A stretch of 13,755 bases of DNA, from positions 1 to 13,755 of the forward strand of contig JAUWOI010000059.1 of the NCBI GenBank assembly GCA_030612185.1. The letters are read 5' to 3'. Source of the stretch: Anaerolineae bacterium (GTDB lineage: Bacteria > Chloroflexota > Anaerolineae > B4-G1). Below the pieces are notes generated by a model that was given only the letters and a program-made list of their open reading frames with translations, did not search any database and was not told the origin of the DNA. Positions 11,685 through 13,755 of this stretch are shown here, in pieces; the first letter of the stretch is position 1, and every line of letters starts with the position of its first letter. Made by a program: the position numbers and the translations under genes.

Positions 11685-12583
11685 TCCGCCAGCGCCCGGC
11701 CGGCGTGGGCCACCAGGGGCTGCACCAGGTTGACGAACTCCATTGGGATGACGAACTTGGTCGCCGCCCCTGCGCCCAGTGCCTTGAGCGCCTCCAGGTA
11801 TTGCAGCGTCAGCGTTTTGCTGTCAACCCCCTGCGCCACCTTGAAGACCTCGTTGAGCGCCAGCGCGAATCCCTCGGCGCGCAAGATGGCCGCCTGCCGG
11901 TCGCCCTCGGACTGGAGGATGGTCGCCTGTCGCTCTCCCTCGGCGCGCAGGATGATCGCCTGCCTCTCACCTTCGGCCACCATGACCGCCGCCTCGCGCT
12001 TGCCGGCGGCCTCGGTCACCGTGGCGCGCCGGTTGCGCTCGGCTGCCATCTGGCGGGTCATGGCCTCCTCGATGGCGCGCGGCGGGATGACCTCGCGGAT
12101 CTCGACCGCCATCACCCGGATGCCCCAGCGGTCGGTGACTGTGTCCAGTTTCTCGTGCAGGATTTTGTTGATCTCGTCCCGCTTGGAGAGCACGTCGTCC
12201 AGCACCATCGCACCCACCACCGCCCGCAGCGTGGTGATGGCCAGGCCGCGCGCTGCGCCGGTAAAGTTCTCCACTTCCAGCACACTGCGCACCGGATCGA
12301 TGACTTTATCGTAGACCAGAAAGTCAATCGAAACCGAGGCGTTGTCGGCGGTGATGCAGGTCTGGGGTGGCACGTCAAAAAAGACTTCACGCAGGTCAAC
12401 CATCACCCCCCGGTCCACGAAGGGGATCAGGAAAATCAGCCCTGGCCCTCTGGGGCCGACGCAGCGCCCCATCCGGAAGACGACCAGCCGGCGGAATTCC
12501 GGCACGATGCGCACCGCCATCGCCAGCACGATCACGGCCAACAGCGACAGCAATGCAATCACAATTCCAGTTCCCGTTATCAT
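11660..12583 (-). CDS. SPFH/band 7 (stomatin-like) membrane protein
   Basis: 307 residues. An N-terminal membrane segment (about 5-26) is followed by an SPFH/band 7 domain (about 27-190), with VPEFRRLVVFRMGR, GPGLIFLIPFVD and a VVGAMVLDDVLSKRDEIN segment. Four hendecad coiled-coil repeats follow at 192-235 (AEGERQAIILR and variants), and they remain visible as 33-base periodicity at 11879-11977. Such proteins assemble into large rings in the membrane and partner NfeD proteases. The ATG overlaps the nfeD stop (TAATG), and AAGGAGGT, coding for the last nfeD residues, is five bases upstream, so the two are translationally coupled. The last six residues come from the TTTCACG repeat. Closest named relatives by eye are stomatin/QmcA. 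Confidence 0.94.
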   Translation of the reverse strand: MITGTGIVIALLSLLAVIVLAMAVRIVPEFRRLVVFRMGRCVGPRGPGLIFLIPFVDRGVMVDLREVFFDVPPQTCITADNASVSIDFLVYDKVIDPVRSVLEVENFTGAARGLAITTLRAVVGAMVLDDVLSKRDEINKILHEKLDTVTDRWGIRVMAVEIREVIPPRAIEEAMTRQMAAERNRRATVTEAAGKREAAVMVAEGERQAIILRAEGERQATILQSEGDRQAAILRAEGFALALNEVFKVAQGVDSKTLTLQYLEALKALGAGAATKFVIPMEFVNLVQPLVAHAGRALAEPNVKREA

Positions 12584-13755
12584 TATGTACCTCCTTGATT
12601 TTCTTGTTCTTTCTCTTCAGGTTCAACCCGTGCGACGTGCAGCCGCACACCAACGATGCCCACGACCTGCACCGGCTCGCCGGCCCGGATCCCCTCTTCG
12701 ACGGCCACGGCGCTCCAATCCTCCAGTTCGACGCGCACCTGCCCCTCTGGCATCAGGTCGGTGCAGGCGACGCCGCGCCGGCCCACCAGCCGCTCCGCGC
12801 CGGACTGGGGCGGCAGGCGCTTGGCGGTGATGATAGCCCGCAACACCAGGAAACTGAAGGCCAGGATACCCAGCGACATTGTGCCAATCAGCCACGGGCT
12901 CACGCGCAGGTCGGGCGCGGCGGGCGAGGTAGGGGTGAAGGGGGAGAAGAGCAGCAGAGAGCCCAGGATAAACGGCACCAACCCGGCGACGGTCACGATG
13001 GCCTCCGTCTCCGTGAGCAGCCCGATGGCAAAGAACACGACCGCCAGCGCCAGCAGCGCCACGCCAGCCCAGTTGACGGGCAGGCTGCCCAGCGCCATAA
13101 AAGCCAGGATGAAGCAGACGACGCTGGCGATCCCGGGCACACTCAGTCCCGGGTCGGACAGTTCGGCCATCAGGCAGAGGGTGCCGATGGAGAGCAGCAG
13201 GTAGGCGATGTTGGGGTCAGTGATGATGTGCATGAAGCGCTCGATCAGGTTCATAGGATGGCGCTCCACCGGCATGCCCTCGGTGCGCAACACGACCGTC
13301 CCCCACGCCATAGTGACGCTGCGGCCATCTAGTTGGCGCAGCAGGTCGTCGAGGTCGTTGGCAACCAGGTCAATGATGCCCTGCTCCAGCGCCTCGTCGG
13401 CGGTGACGGAGAGGTTCTCGCGCACGGCGCGCTCGGCCCATTCTGCGTTGCGCCCGCGTGCGGTGGCCACGCTGCGCACCAGCGCCGCCGCATCGCTGGT
13501 CATCTTTTCTTCCATCTCCTCGCTGATCTCGACCTCGCTCCCCAGGGGGACGGGATGGGCCGCGCCGATGTGTGTGGCCGGGGCCATCGCCGCGACGTCG
13601 GCCGCCAGGGTGATGAACATGCCGGCCGACGTGGCCCGCGCGCCGCGCGGCGCGCCGTAGCCCACCCTCGGCCGGGGCGCCTCGAGCAAACCCGGCCCCA
13701 GATCCCGCCGTGAGGCCGCCAGGCCGCCGGGCGGGGGGGGCCGCAGCCCCCCCCC
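12583..13755 (-). CDS. NfeD-family membrane protease (ClpP-class domain plus OB domain), 5-prime end outside the window
   Basis: Partial: the frame stays open to the right edge. The visible part begins in the ClpP-like serine protease domain. GARATSAG holds the nucleophile Ser (codon 13627-13629), and EEMEEKM holds a Lys (codon 13504-13506) exactly 41 residues later, the same spacing as the Ser97-Lys138 dyad of Pyrococcus 1510-N. Four or five membrane segments follow, then a C-terminal NfeD OB-fold (LVGRRGVACTDLMPEG, then VQVVGIVG). NfeD works with SPFH proteins in membrane quality control. Upstream of the TTG at 13689, residues PPGGLAASRRDL and RPRVGYGAPRGAR still follow the family pattern, but with odd Gly/Arg substitutions in place of Val. 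I take this to be sequencing error near the contig end, so the TTG is not the real start. Confidence 0.92.
   Translation of the reverse strand, partial: GGGLRPPPPGGLAASRRDLGPGLLEAPRPRVGYGAPRGARATSAGMFITLAADVAAMAPATHIGAAHPVPLGSEVEISEEMEEKMTSDAAALVRSVATARGRNAEWAERAVRENLSVTADEALEQGIIDLVANDLDDLLRQLDGRSVTMAWGTVVLRTEGMPVERHPMNLIERFMHIITDPNIAYLLLSIGTLCLMAELSDPGLSVPGIASVVCFILAFMALGSLPVNWAGVALLALAVVFFAIGLLTETEAIVTVAGLVPFILGSLLLFSPFTPTSPAAPDLRVSPWLIGTMSLGILAFSFLVLRAIITAKRLPPQSGAERLVGRRGVACTDLMPEGQVRVELEDWSAVAVEEGIRAGEPVQVVGIVGVRLHVARVEPEEKEQENQGGT
13720..13755. other. Unreliable G/C homopolymer run at the right edge
   Basis: The last 36 bases are all G or C apart from two A (13721 and 13745), including a run of eight G and a terminal run of nine or more C. 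The conserved NfeD protein sequence degrades over the same region. This looks like low-quality read ends in the assembly rather than biology. Confidence 0.6.

Noticed and set aside
12367..13332. Plus-strand open frame of 321 codons over nfeD
   Set aside because: Very rich in Gln, His, Asp and Gly with no fold. The minus strand clearly encodes the NfeD and SPFH domains.

Overview
The window looks like a piece of a GC-rich bacterial chromosome, most likely from a metagenomic Chloroflexota (Anaerolineae-like) genome. That assignment is an inference from gene order, from the style of the LysM/M23 protein, and from the abundance of short heptamer and octamer repeats between genes. It is not proven by a marker tree. 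Most genes are clearly GC-rich. The toxin-antitoxin pair at the left and the cysteine-rich gene at 7052-7525 are visibly poorer in GC.

Layout: (1) 1-971 holds two inverted-repeat structures and a MazF-type toxin-antitoxin pair. (2) 1225-4335 is a plus-strand run opened by a consensus sigma70 promoter: rplU, rpmA, an L31 gene fused to an RNA polymerase alpha-CTD-like domain, thymidine kinase, and two adjacent HPRT-like phosphoribosyltransferases. It is closed by a hairpin terminator at 4364-4402. (3) 4434-6602 is on the minus strand: an SsnA-type amidohydrolase and a CBS-CBS-ACT (AcuB-like) protein, each with its own recognisable promoter. (4) 6639-7051 has no intact gene and is packed with repeats. 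(5) 7052-9939 is a tight plus-strand run: a CXC-domain cysteine-rich protein, a double RNase H protein whose second domain has lost its active site, a 73-residue unknown, and an MFS transporter. (6) 10041-11591 encodes an exported LysM plus M23-peptidase-like protein. (7) 11660-13755 is a minus-strand nfeD/SPFH pair with overlapping stop and start codons. nfeD runs off the right edge, where the bases look unreliable.

How it fits together: the second block couples ribosome assembly (L21, L27, L31) with nucleotide salvage (thymidine, hypoxanthine/guanine). The nfeD/SPFH pair is a standard membrane quality-control module. The rest is accessory.

The most unusual observations are these. The L31 protein carries an alpha-CTD-like domain that keeps the main DNA-contact arginine. 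A bacterial protein carries a near-exact Tesmin/TSO1-type CXC motif. One half of the double RNase H is catalytically dead. Four unrelated genes all end in Asn-Glu-Gln-stop because the same AATGAAC heptamer repeat supplies their last codons. Other heptamer or octamer families form the end of HPRT 1, the end of the SPFH gene, and an in-frame insert inside ssnA.
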